DNA of 64,000 nt from Oscillibacter sp. PC13 (GTDB lineage: Bacteria; Bacillota; Clostridia; Oscillospirales; Oscillospiraceae): the NCBI RefSeq assembly GCF_900115635.1, contig NZ_FOXE01000004.1, positions 1-64,000 of the forward strand, in the 5' to 3' direction. The first letter of the stretch is position 1, and the number at the start of each line of letters is the position of its first letter. A model generated the notes under the pieces. The model was not told the origin of the DNA. It was given only the letters and a program-made list of their open reading frames with translations, and made no database searches. Both the position numbers and the translations under genes were made by a program. Shown here piece after piece: positions 23,213 through 32,921 of this stretch.

Positions 23213-24487
23213 TTATTCAATATCATAAAGGGAGGCAACTGTAAGCCAGGTTTGGGAAAAGGGGCGCATCAGATTCCAAAAGCCAGCGCCACGGAATCCA
23301 TATTCTGCAATCAGACGGAGCTTTGCTTCTAGGCTGCGGGCATCCTCAAACCACACCTCGTGGATTGTGCCAGCGGCGTCGGTGTAATGAAAAAAAGGCG
23401 ACTGAGCCGCTTCATCGTACTGGATGGCAACATCATACGCAATGGCCAGTTCAATGGCTCGCTGATTGGAAATGGATTGGGCTCGGGTGACGCCCTGGAC
23501 GAAGGGCAGGGGCCAGTCATAGCCGTAGTTGGGAACACCTAAGAAGATTTTCTCCGGTGGAATTTCCGTGACAGCATAATCAAGTACGGCCCGGACATTA
23601 GGCAGCGGTGCGACTGCCATCGGAGGGCCTGCGGTATAGCCCCATTCATACGTCATCAGCAGTACGCCGTCCACAGCGGCACCGATGGCTGCATAGTCGT
23701 GGCCTTCGTACAGAAGACCCGGCTGCCCGGCACTGGTTTTGGGGGCCAGCGCTGCCCAGACAAACCAGCCCTGAGAGCTCAGCAAACGCTGAAGGCGGCC
23801 GAGAAATGCCGCATAAGCGCCGGCCAGACTGCCGGGGAGATACTCAAAGTCCACATCCAGACCCGCATAGCCCCGGCGGCGCATCAGCTGCTGAACCTCG
23901 GAGATCAGCTGATTTTGAACACCATAATCCGTCAGGACGAGAGCGGCCCGGTCTGTATCGAATTGGCCGGATTCTGTGAGTGTGGACAGATGCATGACGG
24001 GCCGTACATCCCGTTGGCGGGCAGCGGCCAGAAGAGCGTCATCTTCCAGCGGAAGGAGGCTTCCGGAGGCAGTGATGCCATATGTGAAAGGCGTCATGTA
24101 AGTGAGGTAGGGGAGCTCTTCCCCCAGAAGAACCGGATCGACATAGGGATAGGCATATCCATTAAAGGAAGCTGCGCCCAGAAGTTCATCAAAATAGGAA
24201 ATGACAAGAGCGTCTCCTGGATGAATGACGGTGCCTCCGCCCAGGAACCAATTGTTCTGCCAAAGCTGCCGAATGGAAATCCCATAAGAGGCGGCGATAG
24301 AAGAAAGGCTTTCCCCAGACTGAACAGAGTGAATTACTTGCGGAAACCGGATAACCAGGGTTTGCCCCACGGCAAGGGCACCGCTTTCTGGAACCGTATT
24401 GTCAGAAGCCAGACGGGAGGGATCCACCCCATAGCTTTCTGCAATTGTGCGGACGGTTTCGCCGCTTTTTACAACATGGATTGTCAT
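23213..24487 (-). CDS. LysM-GH18 spore cortex-lytic-type glycosidase (SleL/YaaH-like)
   Basis: 424 residues. Two LysM repeats (IHVVKSGETVRTIAESYGVD and IHSVQSGESLSSIAASYGIS) are followed by a glycoside hydrolase 18 barrel with catalytic motif GLDVDFEYLPG (DxDxE) near residue 210, a conserved YEWGY and FLGVPNYGYDWPLP. No signal peptide, as in SleL/YaaH, which are placed on spores and cut cortex peptidoglycan on germination. This supports a spore-forming host. The start at 24487 is followed at once by the LysM. Confidence 0.88.
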   Translation of the reverse strand: MTIHVVKSGETVRTIAESYGVDPSRLASDNTVPESGALAVGQTLVIRFPQVIHSVQSGESLSSIAASYGISIRQLWQNNWFLGGGTVIHPGDALVISYFDELLGAASFNGYAYPYVDPVLLGEELPYLTYMTPFTYGITASGSLLPLEDDALLAAARQRDVRPVMHLSTLTESGQFDTDRAALVLTDYGVQNQLISEVQQLMRRRGYAGLDVDFEYLPGSLAGAYAAFLGRLQRLLSSQGWFVWAALAPKTSAGQPGLLYEGHDYAAIGAAVDGVLLMTYEWGYTAGPPMAVAPLPNVRAVLDYAVTEIPPEKIFLGVPNYGYDWPLPFVQGVTRAQSISNQRAIELAIAYDVAIQYDEAAQSPFFHYTDAAGTIHEVWFEDARSLEAKLRLIAEYGFRGAGFWNLMRPFSQTWLTVASLYDIE

Positions 24488-24633
24488 AGTTACACGTCAC
24501 CTCTTCTGTGAACTCTATGACAGGGAAAAGGACAGTATGTATCGTGAGAGGTAAAATGTTGGAGCATGGCACAGGATTCAACCGTGGGGGAGGAAAATTT
24601 TCTTGCCTTTTGACAGCGCATACGATAACATGG

Positions 24634-24651
24634 TGATATTCTGAAATATCA
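24634..24651. promoter_or_regulatory. inverted repeat upstream of the LysR gene
   Basis: TGATATT and AATATCA are perfectly inverted around CTGA, 48 bases before the regulator start, between divergent genes. It has the ATT-N-AAT symmetry typical of LysR-type sites and may be its autoregulatory operator. Confidence 0.45.
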
Positions 24652-24698
24652 AGTTTACGGCATCTGCCATGAAAGATAAGCATGACAGGAGTGAACAT

Positions 24699-25589
24699 AT
24701 GAATATCAAAAAATATGAGGCGTTTGTCCGCGCAGTGGAACGGGGAAGCCTGTCCAAGGCGGCAGAGGAACTAGGCTATACCCAGTCGGGCATCAGCCAT
24801 ATGATGCAGTCGCTGGAGGAGGAAGTGGGGTTTCCGTTGATGGTGCGCACGTCCTCCGGAATTGTCCCAAATGCAGAGGGAGAGCTGCTGCTGCCGATTA
24901 TTCGCCAGCTTCTGAATACAAACGAGTCGCTGGAGCAGTATATTGCAAAAATAAAAGGAGCAGATACCGGACGGCTCCGAATTGCATCGTTTTCCAGTGT
25001 GGCAACCTATTGGATGCCAAGCATCCTCCGGGAGTTTCAGAAGGACTATCCCCATGTGGAAATTCAGATTGTGGAGGGTGGCACAGACAGCATTGATGCG
25101 ATGATGAACAACCGTGAGGCTGAACTCTGCATTTATACCGGAGGGGAGAAGCTCGGACTTGAGTGGATCCCGCTGTGCAGGGATCAACTGCTGATTCTTC
25201 TGCCGCCGCGGCATCCGCTGACGGAGAGAGCAGTGATACCGCTTGAGATGCTGATGGACGAGCAGTTTATCATGCCTTTGGCGGGATATGACTATGAGGT
25301 ACATCATATTTTGGATAGACTGGATCATTATCCGCATATCCGTTTTTCATCCTGCAGCGATTATGCCATTATCTCCATGGTGGCGGAAGGATTGGGGATC
25401 TCCATCCTGCCGGAGCTGCTGCTGCGAAATTACCACGGCGATGCAGTGGTGCGAACGCTGACGCCCGCGCAATATCGCATAATTGGTATGGGGGTGCCGC
25501 AGCTGAGAACGGCTTCTCCAGTAACGCAAAATTTTATGCAATATGTCCGGCGCTATGTTACAACACAAGGAGAACAGGTGTTTTTTTGA
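24699..25589 (+). CDS. LysR-family transcriptional regulator
   Basis: 296 residues. The N-terminal winged helix (MNIKKYEAFVRAVERGSLSK, AAEELGYTQSGISHMMQSLE) and a periplasmic-binding-like effector domain (residues 90-290, GRLRIASFSSVATYWMP onward) are complete. ATG 24699 follows AGGAG. It lies between the divergent spore glycosidase gene and the Mrp operon downstream in the same direction; the latter has its own promoter. The target is unknown. Confidence 0.92.
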   Translation: MNIKKYEAFVRAVERGSLSKAAEELGYTQSGISHMMQSLEEEVGFPLMVRTSSGIVPNAEGELLLPIIRQLLNTNESLEQYIAKIKGADTGRLRIASFSSVATYWMPSILREFQKDYPHVEIQIVEGGTDSIDAMMNNREAELCIYTGGEKLGLEWIPLCRDQLLILLPPRHPLTERAVIPLEMLMDEQFIMPLAGYDYEVHHILDRLDHYPHIRFSSCSDYAIISMVAEGLGISILPELLLRNYHGDAVVRTLTPAQYRIIGMGVPQLRTASPVTQNFMQYVRRYVTTQGEQVFF

Positions 25590-25673
25590 GAGGAAGACAG
25601 ATTGCATAAAAACAAGGATAAGATTTTGTTTAAGTTTTTCAGGGCCTGGTAAGGCCTTCTGCCGGTGAAGCGG

Positions 25674-25703
25674 TTGACAGGCTTAAGGAGTTTCCGCTAA
25701 AAT
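25674..25703 (+). promoter_or_regulatory. promoter of the Mrp-type operon
   Basis: A consensus TTGACA (25674-25679) and TAAAAT (25698-25703) with an 18-base spacer, about 105 bases before the first gene. The leader between them holds no open gene. Confidence 0.7.
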
Positions 25704-25808
25704 AAAAATGGATTTGTCCTTTTTTTAACGATGGTACCTGATAAGCATGGCGGCCGCTGGCCTGGTGAAAGGCTTTTGACGGTTACTCTTGAAAGAGGAG
25801 ACGAACGT

Positions 25809-26267
25809 ATGTTCATCTTATTTTTTGCTTTATGGCTGCTGATGGCCGGAACAATGACCGTTTCTACCTGCCTGTGGGGAGCGGCGGTCTCGGGAATGCT
25901 GTGCTGGTATTGCCGAAGGACACTTGGATACCAGTGGCAGTGGAGACGGTATACCATTCGGCAGTTGTGGTCGGCAGTTTGCTATTTGTGGAACCTTCTG
26001 CTGGAAATGCTAAAGGCGGGGGTTGTGGTGATGAAGCTTATTTACACCCGCGGACGGAATATGGAGCCGAAGCTCATCTGGTTTGATACGACGCTGCAGA
26101 GCAATCGTTCCAGGGCGGTACTGGCAAATTCTATCACGCTGACAGCAGGGACCATTACCGTGGAGGCGCAGAACGGTCGGTTCTGCGTTCATGCACTGGA
26201 TGCATCTTTGGCAGAGAACATTGAATCATGCCAGTTTCAAAAGCAGCTGAAAGAGCTGGAGGCGTAA
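25809..26267 (+). CDS. mrpE: Na+/H+ antiporter subunit E (MnhE/MrpE)
   Basis: 152 residues. Two or three hydrophobic segments (MFILFFALWLLMAGTMTVS; LLLEMLKAGVVVMKLIY) and a soluble part with LANSITLTAGTITVEAQNGR followed by FCVHAL, the MnhE signature. It is a small structural subunit of the Mrp complex. ATG 25809 follows AGAGGAG. First gene of a ten-gene operon with overlaps or gaps of no more than 24 bases. Confidence 0.9.
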   Translation: MFILFFALWLLMAGTMTVSTCLWGAAVSGMLCWYCRRTLGYQWQWRRYTIRQLWSAVCYLWNLLLEMLKAGVVVMKLIYTRGRNMEPKLIWFDTTLQSNRSRAVLANSITLTAGTITVEAQNGRFCVHALDASLAENIESCQFQKQLKELEA

Positions 26268-26268
26268 A

Positions 26269-26589
26269 ATGGAACAAATAAGAAATGCACTGCTGACAGG
26301 CAGTGCCTTCATACTGGCAGCGCTGATGTTGGTGGCTCTCCTGCGGGCGATTCTGGGCCCCCGCTTCACAGACCGAATCATTGCCGTAAATGTCATCAAT
26401 ACCATGGTGGTGGCAGAGCTGGTGATTTTATCGGTGCGGCTGCGGGAGGATTTTCTGGTGGATGTAGCGCTGGTGTATGCGCTGCTGAGTTTTTTAACGG
26501 TTGTGGTGGTATCCCGCGTGATGATCACCTGGCGGCGCCGGAAGGCGGAAAAAGGACATGGAAAGGGGGAGGGCCTCCGTGGTGCATAA
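26269..26589 (+). CDS. mrpF: Na+/H+ antiporter subunit F (MnhF/MrpF)
   Basis: 106 residues with three membrane helices and the family core LLRAILGPRFTDRIIAVNVI followed by VDVALVYALLSFL. The tail is basic. It starts one base after mrpE ends and overlaps the next gene. Confidence 0.9.
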   Translation: MEQIRNALLTGSAFILAALMLVALLRAILGPRFTDRIIAVNVINTMVVAELVILSVRLREDFLVDVALVYALLSFLTVVVVSRVMITWRRRKAEKGHGKGEGLRGA

Positions 26590-26902
26590 TCTTGTGACGG
26601 TGATTGGTCTGGCATCACTGCTGTTTGGCGTGTTTGTATTTTTTACAGCCGTCTTGGGTTTATACCGGTTTGATTACGTGTTGAATCGAATGCATGCGGC
26701 GGCAGTGGGAGACGCACTCGGTATTTTTTGCATCCTGATTGGACTGATTTTGCTCCATGGATGGTCGCTTTCAGCTGCAAAGACCATTCTAATTTTTTTG
26801 TTTTTATGGCTGACCAGTCCAGTGGCCAGCCATCTGATTGCAGAGATGGAGGTTTGCACAATCTCTAATATTAAAAAGGAATGCGAGGTGGAAGAGCGGT
26901 GA
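26582..26902 (+). CDS. mrpG: Na+/H+ antiporter subunit G (MnhG/MrpG)
   Basis: 106 residues, three membrane helices, core GLYRFDYVLNRMHAAAVGDA then LIFLFLWLTSPVASHLIAE. GTG 26582 is chosen because GGGGGAGGG lies 8 bases upstream; GTG 26579 and ATG 26558 are alternatives. It overlaps the previous and following genes. Confidence 0.88.
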   Translation: MHNLVTVIGLASLLFGVFVFFTAVLGLYRFDYVLNRMHAAAVGDALGIFCILIGLILLHGWSLSAAKTILIFLFLWLTSPVASHLIAEMEVCTISNIKKECEVEER

Positions 26903-27150
26903 TCATACTGGAGTATTTTCTGTTGGCGGGCATCATTATGTGTGCCGCTGCCGCGCCGCTGTGTAAACGGCTGCTTTCCATGGTGATTGTCTATATGGCC
27001 TTTTCCCTGCTGATGGCAGTACTGTGGAGCCTGCTGCAAAGTCCGGATTTGGCGATTACAGAGGCGGCGGTCGGCGCTGGAGTGACCAGTATTCTATTCT
27101 TTTTAACGTTGAAGAAGATCCATGCGCTGAAAGGAACGAGGGATGAATAA
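26899..27150 (+). CDS. DUF4040 / MbhD-like antiporter subunit
   Basis: 83 residues, three membrane helices: EYFLLAGIIMCAAAAPLC, MVIVYMAFSLLMAVLWSLL and a C-terminal segment after DLAITEAAVGAGVTSILFFL. The EAAVGAG motif marks the MbhD/DUF4040 family, equivalent to part of the long MrpA C-terminus. GTG start, overlapping both neighbours. Its presence as a separate gene is a trait of Mbh-type and archaeal-like Mrp modules. Confidence 0.85.
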   Translation: MIILEYFLLAGIIMCAAAAPLCKRLLSMVIVYMAFSLLMAVLWSLLQSPDLAITEAAVGAGVTSILFFLTLKKIHALKGTRDE

Positions 27151-28039
27151 TTCTTCTGAAAAACAGAATTGGAGAAAGAGGATTGTCTCTTGGGTAGACG
27201 GGGATCGGGAGCCCAAGGATCAAACATTGTTTGTGATGGAGCGGCGCCAGCCGCGCTTTCCACGCCCTTCTGAAGAGGAACGTGAAAAGCGCGAGAAGTC
27301 CCATTTGAAGAAATTCTTCAACTGGTACCCAATTGCAGCAACCATAATCTGCGTGTCACTGATTGGGATTTTGATGGCGGCTGCACTGAGCATGCCGACC
27401 TTTGGACAGGCAGACAATCCTATCAACAACGAGGTGTCTGAGCATTATCTGGAGCACGGAGAGGAAGAGACTGGCTCTGCCAATGCGGTGACAGCCATGA
27501 TCTTGAGCTATCGCGGGTTTGATACCCTGGGAGAGAGCTGCGTGCTTTTTTTGGCAGTTGTCAGCGTCATGATGCTGCTGCTGCGGGATGAAAAAAACAC
27601 GGACGAGCATGATTTGCAGAAAATGAGGTCGGAAGACATCATTGCAGAGGAACATCACGACATTATCCTGAAACAGGCAGCCCGGTTTTTGGTGCCCTGC
27701 ATTTTCCTGTTTGCTATCTATGTGCTGCTGAATGGAGAGACCTCGCCTGGCGGTGGTTTTTCAGGAGGAACCATTCTGGGAGCTGGACTGATTCTCTTTT
27801 CTTCTGCGTATGGACCGGGAAACATGCGGATGATTCTGACCTATGAGACCTACAGCGCAGTCAGAACCTTTGGACTGGTGCTGTATATTACCTTGTATGG
27901 TGCGTACATTTTTATTGGTGCAAACAATCTTCCAAACTATCTGGAGGGGATGACACTGCTGATTGATCTGGCGGTTGGATTGGTGGTGGCATGCACTGTT
28001 TACGGGTTTTACGCCATGTTTGCGAGAGGAGAGATTTGA
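27143..28039 (+). CDS. mrpB: MnhB-domain subunit with MbhE-like N-terminal extension
   Basis: 298 residues. Residues 1-55 are charged and soluble. About 60-150 hold two helices with an extracytoplasmic loop (MbhE-like). From about 170, LKQAARFLVPCIFLFAIYVL, NGETSPGGGFSGGTILGAGL and the remaining helices are the MnhB domain. It looks like a fusion of the proteins called MbhE and MbhF in membrane-bound hydrogenase clusters. It overlaps mrpC by one base. Confidence 0.85.
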   Translation: MNNSSEKQNWRKRIVSWVDGDREPKDQTLFVMERRQPRFPRPSEEEREKREKSHLKKFFNWYPIAATIICVSLIGILMAAALSMPTFGQADNPINNEVSEHYLEHGEEETGSANAVTAMILSYRGFDTLGESCVLFLAVVSVMMLLLRDEKNTDEHDLQKMRSEDIIAEEHHDIILKQAARFLVPCIFLFAIYVLLNGETSPGGGFSGGTILGAGLILFSSAYGPGNMRMILTYETYSAVRTFGLVLYITLYGAYIFIGANNLPNYLEGMTLLIDLAVGLVVACTVYGFYAMFARGEI

Positions 28040-28410
28040 TGCTGGAAACAGTTCTGCAAAATCGTTTCGCTGTCACAGCAGTCATTCTCTTTGGCATCGG
28101 TTTTACAAACCTGTTGCTGCAGCAGAATCTGCTGAAGAAAGTGGTTGGATTTAACATCATGGATTCTGCCGTGTTTCTTCTGCTGGCGTCACTGGGATAT
28201 ATTGAGGGAGGGATTGCACCGATTGTAGGAGATCGGGGGTTTGATCCACTGTATATCAACCCTATTCCAAGCGGCCTGGTTCTGACCGGCATCGTTGTTT
28301 CTGTCAGCATTACAGCCTTCTCCCTGGCGCTGATTCAGCGTATATACCGGCACTACGGCACCATTGAGCTGCGGGAGTTGCTGGAGCGGGCCAAGAAGGA
28401 GGAGGACTGA
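28039..28410 (+). CDS. mrpC: Na+/H+ antiporter subunit C (MnhC/NuoK-like)
   Basis: 123 residues, three helices. GIGFTNLLLQQNLLKKVVGF and a helix with an acidic residue (SLGYIEGG) followed by DPLYINPIPSGLVLTGIVVS are the NuoK/MnhC signature. The stop-start overlap (TTGATG) couples it to the previous gene. Confidence 0.92.
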   Translation: MLETVLQNRFAVTAVILFGIGFTNLLLQQNLLKKVVGFNIMDSAVFLLLASLGYIEGGIAPIVGDRGFDPLYINPIPSGLVLTGIVVSVSITAFSLALIQRIYRHYGTIELRELLERAKKEED

Positions 28411-28413
28411 AAT

Positions 28414-29928
28414 ATGCGGCCTTTTGTCGAAAATTTCCCCTTCTTCTGTATCTTCTTGGCAATTCTGGCAGGTGTGCTGTCGGCCGTGATTCCAAAGGGA
28501 CGGATTGCATATCAGATGACGCTGTGCGTGTCTGGGATCATTGCCGTACTGTCCGCACTGGTGCTGGATTATGTATTCCGCAATGACCTGAGCTTTACAT
28601 ACACCATGGGACGATTTATTGCCCCGTATGGCAACGCCATTAAATGTGGGCCGTTACAGGCCTTGCTGGCAATGGCATTTTCCGCGGTGGTGGCCATGTC
28701 CCTCATGGGCGGGCGGCGAGATCTGTTCCATGATGTGCTGCCGGAAAAACAGCGGTTTTACTTTACCATGGTGAATCTGCTGGAGGCGGGACTGTTGTCA
28801 CTAGTATATACCAATGACGTTTTCACCGGATATGTATTTATTGAGATCAGCACCATTACTGCCTGCGCACTGGTCATGGCCAAGGATACGGGGACGAATT
28901 TGATTGCAACCATTCGCTATCTCTTTATGAGCTTGCTGGGGTCCAGTTTGTTCTTGGTTGGATTGACATTTTTGAACAGCATTACCGGCTATCTGCTGAT
29001 GCCATCTCTCTCAGAGGCGGTACAAAAGGTCGCGGCATCCGGGGAGTATCAGGTTCCCTTGACAGTGGCAGTGGGCCTGATTATGGCCGGCCTTGGGATT
29101 AAGAGCGCCATGTTTCCCTTTCACCTGTGGCTGCCGGATGCTCACGGCGGTGCCACCACAGCTTCTTCAGCCATTTTATCCGGCCTGGTGCTGAAGGGGT
29201 ATATTGTACTGATGATGACACTGATGATTCGGGTATTTACGCTGGATCTCATGGTAGAGATGGGTGTGACCAATGTCATTTTAATCTTTGGCCTTCTGGG
29301 TATGGTGTTTGGCTCTCTTGGCGCTATACGGGAATATCACGTCAAACGAATGCTGGCCTATTCCTCTGTGGCACAGATTGGATATATTTTTATGGGTCTG
29401 GGACTGGGGACGACAGCGGGAGTGGTGGCCTCCTGCTTCCATATTTTGGTTCATGCCTGCTGCAAGCCGCTGCTGTTTTGCTGCGCGGGGCGGCTCTCTG
29501 CCGTCAGCGGCCATCACCGAAGCTTGAAGAACTTGCGGGGCAGTGCTTACCGCGACGTGGGAGCGGGTATTGGCTTCACGGTGGGAGCTCTTTCCATGAT
29601 AGGCATTCCGCTGTTCGGCGGGTTTGTGTCAAAGCTGTACTTTGCAAGTGCGTCTCTGCCAACTAATCAAACGGCGCTGACTCTTTTTACCATTGCACTT
29701 TCTACCGTGCTCAATGCCCTGTATTATGTGCCGGCGCTGCTGGCCATCTGGTTAAAGCCATCCGCAGAGGATGAGGCGGCGGTGCTGGCTGACGCTACGC
29801 CGGATCAGCTGTCCTTTGACCGGTCTTTCACAACAGCAGCTACCATATTGACGCTTGCTATTTTTGTACTTGGAATTTTTTATCATCCCATTACCAGCGT
29901 AATTGAAGCCGGTGTGCGGCTCATCTGA
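28414..29928 (+). CDS. mrpD: antiporter-type subunit 1 (MnhD/NuoN-M-like)
   Basis: 504 residues, about 14 membrane helices. The proton_antipo_M core has the expected charges: Glu in YVFIEISTITACALV (helix 5) and Lys in GIKSAMFPFHLWLPDAHGGA (helix 7), followed by SGLVLKGYIVLM. This is the ion-translocating subunit type shared with complex I and Mrp. It is the first of four such paralogues in a row. Confidence 0.9.
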   Translation: MRPFVENFPFFCIFLAILAGVLSAVIPKGRIAYQMTLCVSGIIAVLSALVLDYVFRNDLSFTYTMGRFIAPYGNAIKCGPLQALLAMAFSAVVAMSLMGGRRDLFHDVLPEKQRFYFTMVNLLEAGLLSLVYTNDVFTGYVFIEISTITACALVMAKDTGTNLIATIRYLFMSLLGSSLFLVGLTFLNSITGYLLMPSLSEAVQKVAASGEYQVPLTVAVGLIMAGLGIKSAMFPFHLWLPDAHGGATTASSAILSGLVLKGYIVLMMTLMIRVFTLDLMVEMGVTNVILIFGLLGMVFGSLGAIREYHVKRMLAYSSVAQIGYIFMGLGLGTTAGVVASCFHILVHACCKPLLFCCAGRLSAVSGHHRSLKNLRGSAYRDVGAGIGFTVGALSMIGIPLFGGFVSKLYFASASLPTNQTALTLFTIALSTVLNALYYVPALLAIWLKPSAEDEAAVLADATPDQLSFDRSFTTAATILTLAIFVLGIFYHPITSVIEAGVRLI

Positions 29929-29946
29929 CGGAAGAGGTATTTGCCC

Positions 29947-31395
29947 ATGTTATTGCTGCCTATTTTGCTGCCATTGATCGGTGGCATCTTTGTGTTTCGG
30001 CAGAAGGAGGAACAACCTCGCAATCGATTGACGTTCGTACTGGTTCTGGCCACAGCGGTCCTGGTTTTTGGCATTTGCGCTTTGCCGCTTGAAACCATGG
30101 AGCTGTTGACCATTCAGGGCGGACTGCGCTTAGCGCTGCGCAATGACAGCCTGGCCAAGTTTTTTATGGTGCTGGTGGTATGTATCTGGGCACCGGTTGT
30201 TGTGTTCTCCTTTCCCTATATTAAGCATGCAGCGCGGGAGAGACAGTTCCTGGGGTTCTATACCATGACGCTTGGAGTGCTGATAGGACTTGCCATGGCC
30301 GCAAATTTTGTGACCATGTATATGTTTTTTGAGGTGATGTCCCTGATCACAGTACCGCTGGTACTTCACAATGCCACATCAGCTTCCCGGCGGGCTGGAT
30401 TCAAATACCTGGGGTATTCCGTATTTGGTGCTGGCATGGCGCTGGCAGGATATTTTTTTATTGCGTACTATCTGGCGGTGCCGGATTTTGTGGCGGGCGG
30501 CGCTATGAATCTCATAACAGCAGAGAAGCATCGCTCGCTGCTGTTATGGGCATATTGCTTGATGATTATAGGCTTTGGTGCTAAGGCGGGGATGATGCCC
30601 ATGCAGGCTTGGCTGCCCTCAGCCCATCCAGAGGCTCCGGCTCCGGCCTCTGCAGTACTGTCTGGTGTGATTACCAAGGGTGGTGTGCTGGCAATCATCC
30701 GAGTGACTTATTATATGTTTGGACCGGATTTCCTGCAGGGAAGCTGGCCCCAGTACGTCCTGCTGGTTCTGGCCCTGGCAACGGTATTTGTTGGTTCCAT
30801 GCTGGCGTACCGAGAGAAGCTGTTGAAACGGAGACTGGCCTATTCCACGGTGAGCCAGGTGTCCTATGTGCTGTTCGGCGTATTGCTGCTGACACCGGAG
30901 GGGCTTTTGGCGGGAATGCTGCAAATGGTTTTCCATGCAGTTGCCAAGAATACCTTGTTTTTGTCAGCGGGTGCCGTCATTATGTCCACGAGTTTTCTGC
31001 GGGTAGATCAGTTGCGGGGAGTTGGAAAGCGGATGCCGGTGACCATGCTGTGTTTTACTGCATCTGCCTTGTCGCTGATTGGAATTCCGCCGATGGCGGG
31101 CTTTGTCAGCAAATGGTATCTGATTTCGGCTGGGCTGGAGGGAGCTTCCTGGGCCTTTGGCATGGCAGGGATGGTGGTACTGATTCTCTCAGCGCTGTTG
31201 ACGGCCGGCTACTTGCTGCCGATTGCAACGACGGGGTTCTTTCCTGGAAAGGAATTTATTGCCGAGCGGAAGGAAGTGGGTCCCCAGATGACGGTGCCCA
31301 TGATTGTGCTTTCTGTCGTTTCAATGTTGCTGGGTCTGTTCCCGGGCGGGGTGATTCAATGGCTGCAGCAGCTGTCGATACAGCTGTTTCCCTGA
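29947..31395 (+). CDS. antiporter-type subunit 2 (MnhD-like)
   Basis: 482 residues, about 14 helices. The key motifs are MYMFFEVMSLITVPLVLHNA (helix-5 Glu) and FGAKAGMMPMQAWLPSAHPE (helix-7 Lys), then SGVITKGGVLAIIR. Paralogous to its neighbours but not a recent duplicate, since identity is limited to the core. ATG 29947 follows GGAAGAGG. Confidence 0.88.
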   Translation: MLLLPILLPLIGGIFVFRQKEEQPRNRLTFVLVLATAVLVFGICALPLETMELLTIQGGLRLALRNDSLAKFFMVLVVCIWAPVVVFSFPYIKHAARERQFLGFYTMTLGVLIGLAMAANFVTMYMFFEVMSLITVPLVLHNATSASRRAGFKYLGYSVFGAGMALAGYFFIAYYLAVPDFVAGGAMNLITAEKHRSLLLWAYCLMIIGFGAKAGMMPMQAWLPSAHPEAPAPASAVLSGVITKGGVLAIIRVTYYMFGPDFLQGSWPQYVLLVLALATVFVGSMLAYREKLLKRRLAYSTVSQVSYVLFGVLLLTPEGLLAGMLQMVFHAVAKNTLFLSAGAVIMSTSFLRVDQLRGVGKRMPVTMLCFTASALSLIGIPPMAGFVSKWYLISAGLEGASWAFGMAGMVVLILSALLTAGYLLPIATTGFFPGKEFIAERKEVGPQMTVPMIVLSVVSMLLGLFPGGVIQWLQQLSIQLFP

Positions 31396-31419
31396 GATAC
31401 ATGAAAAGGAGGTGCACAT

Positions 31420-32910
31420 GTGCACCGGTTTTTGACACTGCCGATTTTGGTTCCCATGCTGCTGGGCATTGGACTGTTGGTCATACAGCCGAAGGATCGT
31501 AAGGTGAGAAATACGTATATTATGGCCACAGTGATTGCGACAGCCGTTCTTTCCGGCGCCTGCATCGTACTGACATACCTTCAGGGCAGCGATGTGCTGG
31601 CCTGCATCTTGGTACGCTTTTCTGAGAGCTTTTCGATCTCCCTGCGGATTGACGGCGTTTCTATGGTATATGGTGCGATTGTCTCTGCTCTGTGGCCGCT
31701 GATCACAATATACGCGCTGGACTACATGTCCCATGAGGGGCATGAGAGCCGCTTTTTCGGATTCTGGCTGATTGCTTTTGGCGTGGTACTGGGAATTGCA
31801 TACTCTGAGGATTTCTTATCGCTGTATCTTTTCTATGAGCTTCTGACATTGACGACTCTGCCCTTGGTGATGCATGCGATGGATGAGAAGGCCCGGTACG
31901 CAGGAAGAAAGTACTTAATTTATTCGCTGTCGGGTGCGGCATTTGCCTTTATCGGCGTTGTGTTTTTATTGAATTATGGCGTCGGGCATCTGAACTTTAC
32001 TTATGGCGGTGTGCTGGACATGAACCGGGTAGCGGGAAATGAGCAGACGCTGCTGGTTGTTTTTGTGGGGGCTTTTTTTGGATTTGGTGTGAAGGCCGCA
32101 ATTTTCCCGTTTCATGGCTGGCTGCCGGACGCCTCTGTGGCTCCTACGCCGGTGAGTGCACTGCTACATGCAGTAGCAGTGGTGAAGGCCGGCGCTTTTG
32201 CAGTTTTGCGGCTGATTTATTTTGGATATGGAGCGGAGTTCCTGCGGGGGACATGGGCGCAGACTGTGGTGATGGGGGCGACAATTGCCACCATTGTATA
32301 TGGATCTGCCAGAGCGCTGCGGACGCCCCATCTGAAGCGGCGGCTGGCCTTTTCTACGGTCAGCAATCTCTCCTACATCCTATTTGCTCTGACGCTGATG
32401 AGTCCTGCCGGATTACTAGGCGGACTGACCCATATGGTGTATCACGCGGTGATCAAGATTACAATGTTCTGCTGTGCGGGAGCCATTATCCACAAAAGCG
32501 GACGGGAGTATGTATATGAGTTGGAAAATTTCGGGCGGGTGATGCCGGTGGTATTCATAACGTTCACGGTATCTTCTTTTGCTTTGATCGGCTTGCCTCC
32601 ACTGGGCGGTTTCGCTGGGAAGTGGATGATCTCCGAGGGGGCGGTTGCCTCTGGAAATCCGCTGGCCTATGTGGGAATTGGAGCGTTGATTTTATCGACG
32701 CTGCTGACGACGCTCTATCTGATGACTATTGTAGTACGGGCATATTTTCCCATTGGAAAACTGGATGTGGAGGCGCTGGAAATGATTCATGATCCCGGAA
32801 AGGCGATGACCGTACCGCTGGTGCTGCTGACCACGGCAGGTATGATGCTGGCCTTGTGCTCTGACCGGGTCATTGACTTTTTGACACTGGTCGCACAGGG
32901 CGCACTATAG
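31420..32910 (+). CDS. antiporter-type subunit 3 (MnhD-like)
   Basis: 496 residues. Motifs: LYLFYELLTLTTLPLVMHAM (helix-5 Glu), GFGVKAAIFPFHGWLPDASV with the helix-7 Lys, and HAVAVVKAGAFAVLRLIYFG. GTG 31420 follows AAGGAGG; the overlapping ATG at 31418 is out of frame. All catalytic charges are retained, so it is probably active. Confidence 0.88.
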   Translation: MHRFLTLPILVPMLLGIGLLVIQPKDRKVRNTYIMATVIATAVLSGACIVLTYLQGSDVLACILVRFSESFSISLRIDGVSMVYGAIVSALWPLITIYALDYMSHEGHESRFFGFWLIAFGVVLGIAYSEDFLSLYLFYELLTLTTLPLVMHAMDEKARYAGRKYLIYSLSGAAFAFIGVVFLLNYGVGHLNFTYGGVLDMNRVAGNEQTLLVVFVGAFFGFGVKAAIFPFHGWLPDASVAPTPVSALLHAVAVVKAGAFAVLRLIYFGYGAEFLRGTWAQTVVMGATIATIVYGSARALRTPHLKRRLAFSTVSNLSYILFALTLMSPAGLLGGLTHMVYHAVIKITMFCCAGAIIHKSGREYVYELENFGRVMPVVFITFTVSSFALIGLPPLGGFAGKWMISEGAVASGNPLAYVGIGALILSTLLTTLYLMTIVVRAYFPIGKLDVEALEMIHDPGKAMTVPLVLLTTAGMMLALCSDRVIDFLTLVAQGAL

Positions 32911-32921
32911 GGAGGAAGCGG